The notes below the pieces were generated by a model. That model was not told the DNA's origin. It did no database searches and saw only the letters and a list, made by a program, of their open reading frames with translations. A program made the translations under genes and the position numbers. Source: Pseudomonadota bacterium (GTDB lineage: Bacteria > Pseudomonadota > Alphaproteobacteria > Rhizobiales > Phreatobacteraceae). From it: 64,000 nucleotides of DNA. Within the stretch, counting starts at the first letter, position 1. The number at the start of each line of letters is the position of its first letter. Below are positions 8,957 to 20,500 of the stretch, in pieces. The stretch lies in the NCBI GenBank assembly GCA_023416965.1, contig JAEZGJ010000065.1:6830-70829 (forward strand). The letters run 5' to 3'.

Positions 8957-10357
8957 TCAGGCCGCGAGACAGGCCTCCAGCGCCGATGCCAGGCGCAACA
9001 GCTCGCGGTCGCGCCCGCGGGGCATGACGATCTGCAGGCCGAGCGGCAGGCCGGCCCCGTCGATCGCGCAGGGAATGGAGATCGCCGGCTGTCGGGTATG
9101 GTTGAACAGCGGCGTGAACACGGCATGACCGCGCGGTCCCACTGGCACCCCCGCAATGGTGGCGGGGCCGAGTTGCTCCACCGGCCAGGCGGTGCAGGGC
9201 GTGGTGGGTCCGATGGCCGCGTCGATCCCGCCTTCCCGGAAGAAGGCGGCGCCGGCCGCGGCCACCTCCTCCGAGAGCAGCAGCGCGCGGGCGACGTCGG
9301 CGCCGGAGAGCCCGAGCCCGGCCTCGATCTGCGCCCCGAGGTCGAGGTCGATCAGGTCCGGCCGCTGGCGCCACGCCTCGCCGTGCAAGGCGGCGAGCCC
9401 GCTCTGCTGGATGGCACCGAGCCCCGTCTCCGCCGCACCGGCCGGCCAGCGCGGATCGGCATCGACAATGGTGAACCCCGCGTGACGCAGCCTGTCTACG
9501 CAGGCATCGACCCGGGCGGCGACCTCCGGCTCCACCGGCACCTCGAGCCCCCAGCGCGGGGTGTACGCGATCCGCATCCGGTCCGGCCGGAGACCGCCGT
9601 CCGGCGGCAGCAGCGCCGAATGGGGGTCGACGAGGCTCGCGCCCGCCATGATCTCGAAGGCGAGTGCCGCCTCGTCCACCGTGCGGGTGATGGGGCAGAT
9701 GCAGGAAATGCCGAAGAAGGGTTCGGGGAAGCCGGGGCCATAGGGAATGGCGCCGAACGAAGGTCTGAGGCCGACGAGGCCGGTATGGGCGGGAGGGCGG
9801 CGGCTGGATCCCCCCGCATCCGTCCCAATCGCCAGCGGCACCATGCCGCTCGCCACAGCCGCCACCGGTCCGCCCGACGACCCGCCGGGCGTCATGGCGG
9901 TGTTCCACGGATTGCGCGTCGCGCCGTGCAGCAGATTGGTCGTCTGGCCCTTGGCGGCGAATTCCGACGTGTTCGCAATGCCGACGATCACCGCCCCCGC
10001 CGCCTCCAGCCGCGCCACCGCCTCCGCATCCTCCGGCGCGACGAAGTCGCGGAAAAGCATCGACCCCTGGGTGATCGGACGGCCCTTGACCCAGATATTG
10101 TCCTTGATCGCCACGGGAACCCCTGCGAGCGGCAGGCGCTCCCCCGCGGCGACGCGCGCATCGACGGCCGCCGCCCGGCGCCCCGCGTCGGCGGGATCGA
10201 CACTGGTGAAGGCGCCGATCTCGGCGTCGAGGTCGCGGATGCGCGCCAAGGCTCGGGCCGCCTCGGCAGCGGCCGTGCTCCGCCCCTCGTTCACCGCCGC
10301 GGCAATGGCGGCGACGGGCGGCCAGAAGGCGAAGGCGGCTGTGATGTCGATGGGCAA
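8957..10357 (-). CDS. Amidase-signature enzyme
   Basis: A 466-residue amidase-signature hydrolase. Catalytic Lys85 is in VAIKDNIWVKG. The cis-Ser region is PGGSSGGPVAAVAS, and the nucleophile Ser184 lies in GTDAGGSSRRP, a slightly unusual form of the common GGSIR. The start is taken as TTG at 10357 because GGAG lies eight bases upstream; an earlier TTG at 10393 has no clear ribosome site. The gene lies 149 bases upstream of the binding-protein gene on the same strand, with no clear terminator between, so it probably heads the ABC-PuuE operon. It may hydrolyse the imported amide. Family members range from GatA-like to aryl or indole amidases, so the substrate is unknown. Confidence 0.87.
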   Translation of the reverse strand: MPIDITAAFAFWPPVAAIAAAVNEGRSTAAAEAARALARIRDLDAEIGAFTSVDPADAGRRAAAVDARVAAGERLPLAGVPVAIKDNIWVKGRPITQGSMLFRDFVAPEDAEAVARLEAAGAVIVGIANTSEFAAKGQTTNLLHGATRNPWNTAMTPGGSSGGPVAAVASGMVPLAIGTDAGGSSRRPPAHTGLVGLRPSFGAIPYGPGFPEPFFGISCICPITRTVDEAALAFEIMAGASLVDPHSALLPPDGGLRPDRMRIAYTPRWGLEVPVEPEVAARVDACVDRLRHAGFTIVDADPRWPAGAAETGLGAIQQSGLAALHGEAWRQRPDLIDLDLGAQIEAGLGLSGADVARALLLSEEVAAAGAAFFREGGIDAAIGPTTPCTAWPVEQLGPATIAGVPVGPRGHAVFTPLFNHTRQPAISIPCAIDGAGLPLGLQIVMPRGRDRELLRLASALEACLAA

Positions 10358-10426
10358 GGCGATGTCTCCGGCTCGGTTCCGTGAACAAAGCAAGAGACGA
10401 GCCGCGCCGGCAACGGGGGCCTCCCC

Positions 10427-11623
10427 TCACTCCCGCCGGCGGACGAGAAGCGGACCGTAGGCGAGGGCGAACAGGGAGAAGGCTCCGACCCAGGCGGCGC
10501 CCGCGAGGCCCATGAGCGGCAGGCTGGTCGGGCCTGCCAGGGACGCGGCGATGCGCAGGACCGCAGCAGCAAGGGCGAGCCCATAGATCACGACGGTAGA
10601 AGGCGGCGCCGTCAGTTCCTGGCCCGTGTGGCCGCGTGTGGCGCGGGTCATGACGGCGAGGGTCATCAGGCCGATGGCGCCCGTCGTCCAGGCATGCATG
10701 CCGGCCGAGCGCAGCGGCACGTCCCCGATCAGCAGGCCCGCGCCCAGGAGTGCGAAGCCGGCGGGCACGAAGACGAAGCCGACATGCAGCACGGTCACCA
10801 GCGGTTCGGCCAGCGTGCGGTCGCCGGCCCAGCGCATCAGCCGGGCGGCCTGGGCGGAGCCCGCGAGCAGCATGGCGGCGCCGGCAACGGGCTCGAGCGC
10901 CGGCAGTCCGGCGGAGAGGATCCAGAGGACCAGCGCCGCGCCTGCGCCGACCATTGCGGCCATGTCGAAGCGGCCGAAGGGGACCGGCAGGCGCCCCGGA
11001 TTTTCCCGCTTCAGCCAGTTGACCGTGAAGCTTGGTACGATGCGTCCGCCGACGATCATCACCAGCATCACCGTCGCGCCGACGGCGAGACGGTCGGCGA
11101 GGAGCGCGTGGCCCTGTCGGCCGACTTCGACGTGGAAGACAAGCTGTGCCGCGGCGAGCATGCCGACACCGGCGAGCACCTTGAGGTTGCGGCGATTGCC
11201 GCTGGCGAGGATCTCTCGCGCGAGCGTCGCGAGCAGCGCCAGCGGAAAGGCGAGCGAGATCGCCGCCACCGCAACGGGATGAAGATGGGCCGAGCCCAGG
11301 ATGACGAGACGCCCGGCGATCCACAGGGCGTAGAGCACGATGAGCGGTCGTCCGACCACGGGAAGCCGCCCCGTCCAGTTGGGAACCGCGGTGAGGAGGA
11401 AGCCCGCCACAACGGCCGGCACGAAGCCGAAGAGCAATTCGTGCTGGTGCCAGGCGACGGGCGGCAGGGCGCCGGGAAGGAGACCGAACCCGAACAGCCA
11501 GGGCACCCAGGCGGCGACCAGCAGCGCCGCGAGCACCGCCGCCGACAGGAAGAATGGCCGGAAGCCATAGCTGAACAGGGCGGGGCCGCTCCAGGCGCGC
11601 TGCAAGTCCATCGTCGTGGCCAT
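10427..11623 (-). CDS. nnrS: NnrS family membrane protein
   Basis: A 398-residue protein with about twelve membrane helices, a family seen in denitrifiers and linked to protection from nitric oxide and to haem and copper. The N-terminal part has the conserved WSGPALFSYGFRPFFL and AWHQHELLFGF, with histidines typical of NnrS. Further conserved blocks are AVPNWTGR, HALLADR and MHAWTTGAIGLM. The start at 11623 is the first Met of the conserved N-terminus. It sits at the end of the nar-moaA-carbonic anhydrase run, only 14 bases after the carbonic anhydrase. No nir or nor gene is in the window, so its role here is likely tolerance of NO formed during nitrate respiration. Confidence 0.9.
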   Translation of the reverse strand: MATTMDLQRAWSGPALFSYGFRPFFLSAAVLAALLVAAWVPWLFGFGLLPGALPPVAWHQHELLFGFVPAVVAGFLLTAVPNWTGRLPVVGRPLIVLYALWIAGRLVILGSAHLHPVAVAAISLAFPLALLATLAREILASGNRRNLKVLAGVGMLAAAQLVFHVEVGRQGHALLADRLAVGATVMLVMIVGGRIVPSFTVNWLKRENPGRLPVPFGRFDMAAMVGAGAALVLWILSAGLPALEPVAGAAMLLAGSAQAARLMRWAGDRTLAEPLVTVLHVGFVFVPAGFALLGAGLLIGDVPLRSAGMHAWTTGAIGLMTLAVMTRATRGHTGQELTAPPSTVVIYGLALAAAVLRIAASLAGPTSLPLMGLAGAAWVGAFSLFALAYGPLLVRRRE

Positions 11624-11637
11624 GGTGGCTCCTGCGG

Positions 11638-12372
11638 TTACGCCCCTGCTTGGGCCGAGCAGCCGCAGCACTCGGACGAGGGCACGGCGAAGGCGGCGAG
11701 CGCCTGCCGGCGCACCGCGCTTTGCGGCTCGGCCGGAATGCCGGCACAGGTATCGATGGTCGCCAGCGCGTCGCGGGCCTCGAGCGAGGCGACCGGCGGC
11801 TCGACCTCGCGTAGCAGGCCGTCCTCCACGCCGTAGATCCAGCCGTGCACGTGGAGCGGCTGGCCGCGCTGCCAGGCGCCCTCGACGATGGGGGTCTGCG
11901 CGACGCGGCGCAACTGCATCTGCACGTTGAGCTCGCAAAGACGGTCGAGGCGGGCCCGCGGCGCCAGCCCGTCGAACACGGCCCTGTGTTTGCGGTGGAG
12001 CATGACCAGCGGCTGCAGCCAGTGATCGACCAGCGCCGAACGGTCGTCGCCGAGCGCGCGGGCGACGCCGCCGCAGCCGTAATGACCGCAGATGATGACG
12101 TGGCGGACCGCCAGCGTCTCCACCGCGAATTCCAGCACCGCCAGCAGGTTCATATCGCTGGTGTGCACCATGTTGGCGATGTTGCGCTGGACGAAGACGG
12201 CGCCCGGGTCGAGGCCCAGAACGTCGTTGGCCGTGACGCGGCTGTCGGAGCAGCCGATCCACAGGAGTTCCGGCGATTGCTGTTCCGCCATGCGGACGAA
12301 ATAGGTGGGGTCGTCGCGCGTCTTGCGCTGGGCCCAGGCGACGTTGCGATCGAAGAGATGGTCGAGGACCAA
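11638..12372 (-). CDS. can: Beta-class carbonic anhydrase
   Basis: A 244-residue beta-carbonic anhydrase that interconverts CO2 and bicarbonate in the cytoplasm. Zinc ligands are Cys41, His97 and Cys100, with the Asp43-Arg45 dyad in WIGCSDSRV and the second site in GHYGCGGV. Sequence is close to the E. coli Can type across its length (VQRNIANMVH, LCELNVQ, VHGWIYGVEDGLL). The start is TTG at 12372: the strong site GGGAGG lies upstream inside the end of moaA, and the moaA stop is one base away, so translation is coupled. The C-terminal tail carries CCGC, an extra thiol cluster. Placement in a nar operon is uncommon. Confidence 0.92.
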   Translation of the reverse strand: MVLDHLFDRNVAWAQRKTRDDPTYFVRMAEQQSPELLWIGCSDSRVTANDVLGLDPGAVFVQRNIANMVHTSDMNLLAVLEFAVETLAVRHVIICGHYGCGGVARALGDDRSALVDHWLQPLVMLHRKHRAVFDGLAPRARLDRLCELNVQMQLRRVAQTPIVEGAWQRGQPLHVHGWIYGVEDGLLREVEPPVASLEARDALATIDTCAGIPAEPQSAVRRQALAAFAVPSSECCGCSAQAGA

Positions 12373-12373
12373 G

Positions 12374-13384
12374 TCAGCCTCCCGTGACGTGCATGCCGCG
12401 CGCCGTGGCCGGCCGCTGCCAGGCCTCGGCGAAGGAATGGCCGGCCGGCTTGACGGCGATGGCGGAGTCGATGGCGGCCTCGAGCCCGCGTCCCGTGGGG
12501 TCGAGCCGCAGCGGCGCCCGGAGATCCACTCCCGCCTCATGGCCGAGGCAGGTCTCCAGCCGGCCGGTCGCGGTGATGCGGACGCGGTTGCAGGCCGCGC
12601 AGAAGTTGCAGCTCGTCGCAGCGATGAAGCCGAGACGGCGGCCCGTCTCCGCCACCTGCCAGTAGCGGGCCGGACCGCCGCTGCGGTGGAGGCTCGGGAC
12701 CAGCGACCAGCGCTGGCCGAGCCTCTCGCGCACCTGGTCGAGCGGCAGAAACCGATCGCTGCGACCGTAGCCCTCCTCGCCGATCGGCATGACCTCGATG
12801 AAGGTGAGGTCCATTCCCTGGCGGTGGGCGAAGGCGACGAGAACGTCGAGTTCGTCGTCGTTCACACCGCCGAGCACCACCGTGTTGATCTTGACCGCGA
12901 GCCCGGCGGCGCGAGCCGCCGCGATGCCGTCGAGCGTGTCGGCGATCCGCCCGCCGCGGGTGATGGCCGCGAAGCGGTTGGCGCAGAGGCTGTCGAGGGA
13001 GATGTTGACCCGGCGCACGCCCGCGCGCGCGAGCGCCTCCGCATGATGGGCGAGCTGCGTCCCGTTGGTGGTGAGGGTCAGTTCGTCGAGGCCGCCGGTG
13101 ACGAGATGGCGGCCGATCTCATGCATGAGGTCGACCACGCCGCGCCGGACCAGCGGCTCGCCGCCGGTGATGCGCAGCTTGCGCACGCCGCGGCGGATGA
13201 AGGTCGTCGCCAGGCGCTCCATCTCCTCCAGGCTGAGCAGGTCGCGCTTCGGCACGAAGTCCGGCCGCTCCGCCATGCAGTAGAAGCAGCGCAGGTCGCA
13301 GCGATCGGTCACCGAAAGGCGCAGATAGGTGACGGCGCGGCCGAAACCGTCGACGAGCGGCCGCGGGGCATCGGCGTCGGACAT
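12374..13384 (-). CDS. moaA: GTP 3',8-cyclase MoaA, molybdenum cofactor synthesis
   Basis: A 336-residue radical SAM enzyme that makes the first molybdenum-cofactor intermediate from GTP, together with MoaC. The N-terminal radical SAM cluster is CDLRCFYCM. The C-terminal cluster is CNFCAACNRVRITATGRLETCLG (three cysteines bind the second iron-sulfur cluster). The last two residues are Gly-Gly, required for activity in the family. The start at 13384 overlaps the stop of the small Cys-tailed gene upstream. Being inside the nar operon ties cofactor supply to nitrate reductase synthesis; no moaC, moaE or mog gene is seen nearby, so those must lie elsewhere. Confidence 0.96.
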   Translation of the reverse strand: MSDADAPRPLVDGFGRAVTYLRLSVTDRCDLRCFYCMAERPDFVPKRDLLSLEEMERLATTFIRRGVRKLRITGGEPLVRRGVVDLMHEIGRHLVTGGLDELTLTTNGTQLAHHAEALARAGVRRVNISLDSLCANRFAAITRGGRIADTLDGIAAARAAGLAVKINTVVLGGVNDDELDVLVAFAHRQGMDLTFIEVMPIGEEGYGRSDRFLPLDQVRERLGQRWSLVPSLHRSGGPARYWQVAETGRRLGFIAATSCNFCAACNRVRITATGRLETCLGHEAGVDLRAPLRLDPTGRGLEAAIDSAIAVKPAGHSFAEAWQRPATARGMHVTGG

Positions 13385-13689
13385 CAATGGCCCCCGCAGG
13401 TGCAGCCGCCGGTGCCCTCCGAGCAGCCGGCATCGAGGGCCCGGCGCATCAGGACGATGCCCGGATCCTCGGAGCGGCCCATCTGGCCCATCAGCGTCGT
13501 CCATTCCTCGTCGCTGGCAGTGTCGGCGTAATGGGCCACGCATTCCGCCGCGAAGGCTCCGGTGGACAGGCCGGCCGCATCGGCCCTGACCGTGATGCGG
13601 GTGACGAGGGCGAGGTCGTCGACGGCCGCAAGCGCCGCATCCACGGTGAGCGGGTCGGCGAAGCGGGCGATCAGGTCTCCGAGCAGCAT
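13384..13689 (-). CDS. Small conserved protein with Cys/His tail in nar operon
   Basis: A 101-residue soluble protein of unknown function. It is mostly helical and ends in a Cys/His-rich tail (GCSEGTGGCTCGGH) with three cysteines and a final histidine, which looks like a metal or iron-sulfur contact. It lies between the parvulin-type isomerase (10 bases upstream) and moaA (ATGA overlap), so it is almost surely translated with them. Proteins of this size occur at this place in other alphaproteobacterial nar operons. A role in metal or cofactor handling for NarGHI is an inference from place and tail only. Confidence 0.8.
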   Translation of the reverse strand: MLLGDLIARFADPLTVDAALAAVDDLALVTRITVRADAAGLSTGAFAAECVAHYADTASDEEWTTLMGQMGRSEDPGIVLMRRALDAGCSEGTGGCTCGGH

Positions 13690-13699
13690 GGCTCTCTCC

Positions 13700-14539
13700 T
13701 CAATGGACGCGGTGCTGGTCCGCCCCGGCGAGGGCGATGCCGCGGATGTCGGCGGCCGAGACCAGGCGCGCGACGTACTGGGCCTGGGCGCGGTGGGCGG
13801 CGGCCGCGCGGAGGTAGCCCGCGATGCGGTCGTGCACGGCCTCGAAGGGCAGCGCCACGCCGTCGATGCGCCGCTCCAGCCGGATGACATGGAAGCCGAA
13901 CCGCGTCTCCACCGGCTCGCAGCTGATCGTTCCCGGCGTCATGGCGGCGAGCGCCGCCTCGAATTCCGGCACGGTGCTGCCCGGCTGGATCTGGCCGAGG
14001 GACCCGCCCTGCCCGGACGACGGGCAGCGGGAATGCTGCCGCGCAAGGTCTGCGAAGGCGGCGGGGTTCTCCGCCAGGGCGTCACACAGGCTTGCCGCCA
14101 GCGCCTGCGCCACCGCCCTGCCCTCCCCGTCGCCCGGAGCGGCAGCGCAGAGAATGTGCGCCACCTCGCTGAGGCTCGCCGAGCGGAACCGCGACCGATG
14201 GGCCGCGAAATAGCGGAGGCATTCCTCCTCGGTCGCCTCCGGGACGGTCACCGCCGCCTCGACGAGGGTGCGGATGGCCGCCTCCTCGTCGGTCTCCGTG
14301 CGCCCCTCGCCGTCCGTCGCCGGCACGCCGGTGACGCCGCTTCGCCGGGCCTGCTGGGTCAGGAGTTCCCTCACCACCAGGGCGGTCGCCGCGGCTTGCC
14401 AGGCCTCGGCGGCCGGCAGGTCGGCGTGGTTGCGCGCCTCGCGCAGGATGTCCTGCCGGCCGATGACGACGCCGTTGACGCTGACCGGCTGGCGCGGCCG
14501 GCGGGAGACGAGGGTGTGGACGGGGGCTGTCGCGCTCAT
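13700..14539 (-). CDS. Parvulin-type peptidylprolyl isomerase (NifM/PpiC-like) in nar operon
   Basis: A 279-residue protein whose C-terminal half is a rotamase (parvulin) domain: SEVAHILCA, SRCPSSGQGGSLGQI, VPEFEAALAAMTPGTI and ETRFGFHVIRLERR. The N-terminal half is helical and SurA/NifM-like. There is no obvious signal peptide, so it is probably cytoplasmic, as NifM is for nitrogenase. It sits right behind narI, in the place where many narGHJI operons carry such a gene (often called narM). The likely role is help in folding or maturation of the nitrate reductase complex. Confidence 0.88.
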   Translation of the reverse strand: MSATAPVHTLVSRRPRQPVSVNGVVIGRQDILREARNHADLPAAEAWQAAATALVVRELLTQQARRSGVTGVPATDGEGRTETDEEAAIRTLVEAAVTVPEATEEECLRYFAAHRSRFRSASLSEVAHILCAAAPGDGEGRAVAQALAASLCDALAENPAAFADLARQHSRCPSSGQGGSLGQIQPGSTVPEFEAALAAMTPGTISCEPVETRFGFHVIRLERRIDGVALPFEAVHDRIAGYLRAAAAHRAQAQYVARLVSAADIRGIALAGADQHRVH

Positions 14540-14563
14540 GGCGGGATCCTCTGGGGCGGCCGG

Positions 14564-15277
14564 TCAGCGGGAGGCCGCGGCGACGCGGCGGCGGTCGCGG
14601 GTGCGCACGATCTGGTAGCCACGGCGGCCGAGGTACCAGACTGGCGCCGACCAGACGTGGACGAGCCGGGTGAAGGGGAAGAGGAGGAAGATCGTCAGGC
14701 CGAGGGCGATGTGCGCCTTGAAGATCGGGTGCACGTCGGCAATCGCCTGCGAGGCGCCCGGCTGAAGATAGGCGATGCCCTGGGCCCAGGTCATGAACTT
14801 CACCATCTCATGGCCGTCGAGATGGCCGAGCGACAGCGGAATGGTCAGGAGTCCCAGGCAGAGCTGGACGAAGAGGATGACGAGGATCGCCGTGTCGGCG
14901 AAGGACGAGGTCGAGCGGATCCGCGCGTCGAAAAGCCGGCGGTGCAGCAGCAGCGACAGGCCGACGAAGCAGGCGATGCCGGCGACGCCGCCCGCCACGA
15001 TGGCGAGAACCTGCTTTGCGCCATGCGATACGCCGATGGCGTCGAAGACCTGGATCGGCGTCAGCAGGCCGACGAGATGGCCGGCGAAGATGGCGAGGAT
15101 GCCGAGGTGGAAGAGGTTCGAGCCCCAGCGCAGCTGTCGCTTGCGCAGGATCTGCGAGGACGAGGCCTTCCAGGTGTACTGCTCCCGGTCGAACCGGATG
15201 AGGCTGCCTGCGAGGAACACGGTCAGGGCGAAATAGGGATACCATCCGAAGACGATGTGATTGAGCGTTGCGGCCAT
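14564..15277 (-). CDS. narI: Respiratory nitrate reductase gamma subunit (cytochrome b)
   Basis: A 237-residue integral membrane cytochrome b with five helices. It takes electrons from quinol at the periplasmic side and passes them through two b haems to NarH. Haem-ligand histidines lie in NLFHLGILAIFAGHLVGL and in the C-terminal pair KAHIALGL and TRLVHVWSAP. The start at 15277 gives the normal N-terminus MAATLNHIVFGWYPY; the frame is open further upstream but without a family match. It follows narJ by 13 bases. Confidence 0.96.
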   Translation of the reverse strand: MAATLNHIVFGWYPYFALTVFLAGSLIRFDREQYTWKASSSQILRKRQLRWGSNLFHLGILAIFAGHLVGLLTPIQVFDAIGVSHGAKQVLAIVAGGVAGIACFVGLSLLLHRRLFDARIRSTSSFADTAILVILFVQLCLGLLTIPLSLGHLDGHEMVKFMTWAQGIAYLQPGASQAIADVHPIFKAHIALGLTIFLLFPFTRLVHVWSAPVWYLGRRGYQIVRTRDRRRVAAASR

Positions 15278-15290
15278 GGCGCGGGCTCCT

Positions 15291-16042
15291 TCAGGCGATG
15301 GGAAGGCGATTGTGGGTGACGACGGTGCGCACGCCGGCCGGTACGGGCGGCGGCATGCCCTCCGCCGGGCGGTTGGCGGCGCGCAGCTTGGCGCCGAGCG
15401 CGTCCTTGCCGCAGGCGGCCGTCGCCGCACCCGGGCCGAAGGTGACCTCCTCCTCCTGCCAGACGGCGTCGAGGGCCTCGAGATCGTCGGCCTCGATGCC
15501 GTCGTCGGCGACGATGGCGGCCATGTCCTCCGCCTTCGGCCGCGCCTTCGACAGCGCCACCATGGTGCGGAACAGCCCGGCATAGGGCGAGGAGCGCTTC
15601 TCCAGGCGCTGCGCCAGCGTGATGAGGATGTGGACGGTCTCGCCGAGCAGGGAGACCGCCTCGCCGGCCGGGCGCAACGACAGATATTCGAGGAAGGCCG
15701 GGATGTAGTCCGGCAGTTCGCTGGTGTTGAGGTCGAAACCCGCCTCCTCGTAGAGCCGCTTGAGGTCGACCATGGCCTGGCCGCGGTCGCGGCTCTCGCC
15801 GTGCACGTGCTCGAACAGGTGCAGCGAGAGCGAGCGGGTGCGGTCGAACAGGAACACGTAGCGCTCCTGCTGGTCCATGATGTCGCCGTCCGCCAGATCG
15901 GTGACCAGCGGCTCGATCAGCCTGAGCGACGATGCGGGAACCAGCCCCTCCTTCGCCAGCACCGCCCGCATGGCGGGAATGGCGGCGATCATCTCCTGTA
16001 CGGGATATGCGGCGAGCGCCGAGAGAACCTTGAACGTCTTCA

Positions 16043-16043
<1 letters not shown>
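15291..16043 (-). CDS. narJ: Nitrate reductase molybdenum cofactor assembly chaperone
   Basis: A 250-residue cytoplasmic chaperone of the NarJ/TorD group. It binds NarG and allows cofactor insertion before the complex attaches to NarI. The family block RSLSLHLFEHVHGESRDRGQAMVDL is intact, followed by the DYIPAFLEYLS region. The start at 16043 overlaps the narH stop (ATGA). The C-terminal 50 residues are low in conservation and rich in Ala and Pro, which is common. Confidence 0.96.
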
Positions 16044-17560
<1,517 letters not shown>

Positions 17561-17574
17561 CTGGGTTCTCCTGT

Positions 17575-20500
17575 TCACTCGGCCGCGACGGCCGGGGCCG
17601 CGCCTTGGCGCGCCTTGGCCTCGTCGAAGGGGCGTTCGAGCCAGTCGACGTTCGCGAGCTTGCGGACGATGACGAATTCGTCGCGGTTGGTGCCGATGGT
17701 GCCGTAGTAGTTGAAGCCGTAGGCGAGCTGGGCATAGCCGCCGATCATGTGCGTCGGCTTGAGCACCGCCCTCGTCACCGAGTTGTGGATGCCGCCGCGG
17801 TTGCCGGTGGTCTCGGACCCCGGCACGTTCACGATCTTCTCCTGGGCGTGGTACATGAACACCGTACCGGTCTTCATGCGCTGCGAGACCACGGCCCGGG
17901 CGACGAGGGCGCCGTTGGCGTTGAAGGCCTCTATCCAGTCGTTGTCGACGATGCCCGCCGAGGCGGCGTCCTCCTCCGACAGCCAGACGATCGGGCCGCC
18001 GCGGGAGAGCGTCAGCATCATCAGGTTGTCGGTATAGGTGGAGTGGATGCCCCACTTCTGGTGCGGGGTGATGAAGTTGAGCACCACCTGCTTCTGGCCG
18101 TTCGGCTTGAGGCCGATGACCGGCTTGGTCGCCTTGAGGTCGACCGGCGGCCGGTAGACGCAGAGCGCCTCCCCGAACGCCCGCATCCACAGGTGGTCCT
18201 GGTAGAGCTGCTGCCGCCCCGACAGGGTGCGCCACGGGATCAGTTCGTGGACGTTGGTATAGCCGGCATTGTAGCAGACCTTCTCGCTCTCCAGGCCCGA
18301 CCAGATCGGCGAGGAAATGATCTTGCGCGGCTGGGCGACCACGTCGCGGAAGCGGATCTTCTCGTCCTCCTTAGGTGTCGCGAGATGGGTGTGGTCGAGA
18401 CCGGTGAAGCCGCCGAGCGAGGTCCAGGCCTTCACCGCCACCTCGCCATTGGTCTCCGGCGCCATCATCAGGATGACCTCCGTGGCGTCGATGTCGGTCT
18501 CGATCTTCGCCAGGCCCTTCGTCGGCCCGTCGCGATGTTCGCCGTTCAGCTCCTTCAGGAGCTGGACCTCGTGCTCGGTGTTCCAGGCCATGCCCTTGCC
18601 GCCATTGCCGACCTTGGCCATGAGCGGACCGAGCGAGGTGAAGCGGGCGTAGAGGTTCGGATAGTCGCGCTCGACCACCGTCACGGCCGGCATGGTCCTG
18701 CCGGGGATCGGCTCGATCTCGCCCTTCTTCCAGTCCTTCACGTCGAAGGGCTGGGCAATCTCGCCGGGGCTGTCGTGCATGATCGGCGTCAGCACGACGT
18801 CCTTCTCGACGCCGAGCACCTCGGGCGCGACCCGTGAGAAGGTCCTGGCGATGCCCTTGTAGATCTCCCAGTCCGACCTGGACTCCCAGACCGGGTCCAC
18901 CGCCGCGGTGAGCGGGTGGATGAAGGGGTGCATGTCGGAGGTGTTGAGGTCGTTCTTCTCGTACCAGGTCGCGGTGGGCAGCACGATGTCGGAATAGACG
19001 CAGGTCGTGGACATGCGGAAGTCGAGGGTGACGAGCAGGTCGAGCTTTCCTTCCGGCGCCTCCTCGTGCCACTTCACCTCCTTCGGCTTCTTGCCGCCGA
19101 AGCCGCCGAGATCCTTGCCGAGCACGCCGTGGGTGGTGCCGAGCAGGTGCTTGAGGAAGTACTCGTGGCCCTTGCCGGAGGATCCCAGCAGGTTGGAGCG
19201 CCAGACGAAGAGATTGCGCGGCCAGTTTCGCCGGTTGTCCGGGTCCTCCCAGGCGAAGTTGAGCTCGCCGGTCTTCACCGCCTTCGCGACATAGTCCTTC
19301 ACCTCCAGCCCGGCGGCCTCGGCCTTGGCCGCGATCTCCAGCGAGTTCTCCTGCAGGGTCGGGTAGGCCGGCAGCCAGCCCATGCGCACGGCGCGCACGT
19401 TGTAGTCGATGATGGCGCCGTCCCAGTCGCCCTTCGGCGCGGTCGGCGACAGGATCTCGTCGGGCGAGACGGTCTCGTAGCGCCACTGGTCGGTGTTGAC
19501 GTAGAAGGCCGAGGTCGAGTTCTGCTGGCGCGGCGGGCGCGCCCAGTCGAGGGCGAAGGCGAGCGGCGCCCAGCCCGATTGCGGCCGGAGCTTCTCCTGG
19601 CCGACATAATGCGACCAGCCGCCGCCGGACTGGCCGATGCAGCCGCACATGACCAGCATGTTGATGACGCCGCGGTAGTTCATGTCGGCGTGGTACCAGT
19701 GGTTCATCGCCGCGCCGATGATCACCATGGACCGGCCGCGGGTCTTCTCGGCGTTGCGGGCGAACTCGCGCGCCACCGTGATGATCTGGTCGCGCGGCAC
19801 GCCGGTGATGCTCTCGGCCCAGGCCGGGGTGTAGGGACCGGTCTCGTCGTAGGAGGCGGGCGTGCTGTCGCCGACATAGCCGCGGTCGACGCCGTAATTG
19901 GCGAGCATGAGATCGTGGACGGTCGCCACCAGCGCCTCGCCGTCGGCGAGGGTGACGCGCTTCACCGGCACCTTGCGGGTGAGGATGGACTCATCCGTCG
20001 TCGAGGCGAAATGCTCGTGCGGAATGTTGCCGAAATAGGGGAAGGCGACGTCGGCGAATGCGCGGCCGGGGCCGTCGAGGGTGAGGCGGAGCCGCGTGGC
20101 ATGGCCGCTGGAATCCTTCTCCTCCAGGTTCCACTTGCCCTTCTCGCCCCAGCGGAAGCCGACCGAGCCGTGCGGCACGCAGATCTCGCCGGTCGCCTCG
20201 TCGATGGCGACCGTCTTCCATTCGGGATTGTTGGTCTCGCCGAGCGCGCCCTGGAAGTCGGAGGCGCGGAGCTGGCGCTCGGGGACGAGGCGGCCGTCCT
20301 GCTCGACGAGGCGGACCAGCATCGGCATGTCCGAGTACTGGCGGACATAGTCGTGGAAATAGGCGGCCTGCCGCTCGACGTAGAACTCCTTGAGGATGAC
20401 GTGGCCCATGGCCATGGCCAGCGCCGCGTCGGTGCCCTGCTTCACGGAGATCCACAGGTCGGCGAACTTGGACGCTTCCGAATAGTCGGGGCAGATGACC

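Noticed and set aside
7755..11747. A single open frame of 1330 codons on the minus strand
   Set aside because: Only its last 350 codons match a protein family (binding protein). The earlier part is the out-of-frame shadow of the amidase and NnrS genes, kept open by high GC.
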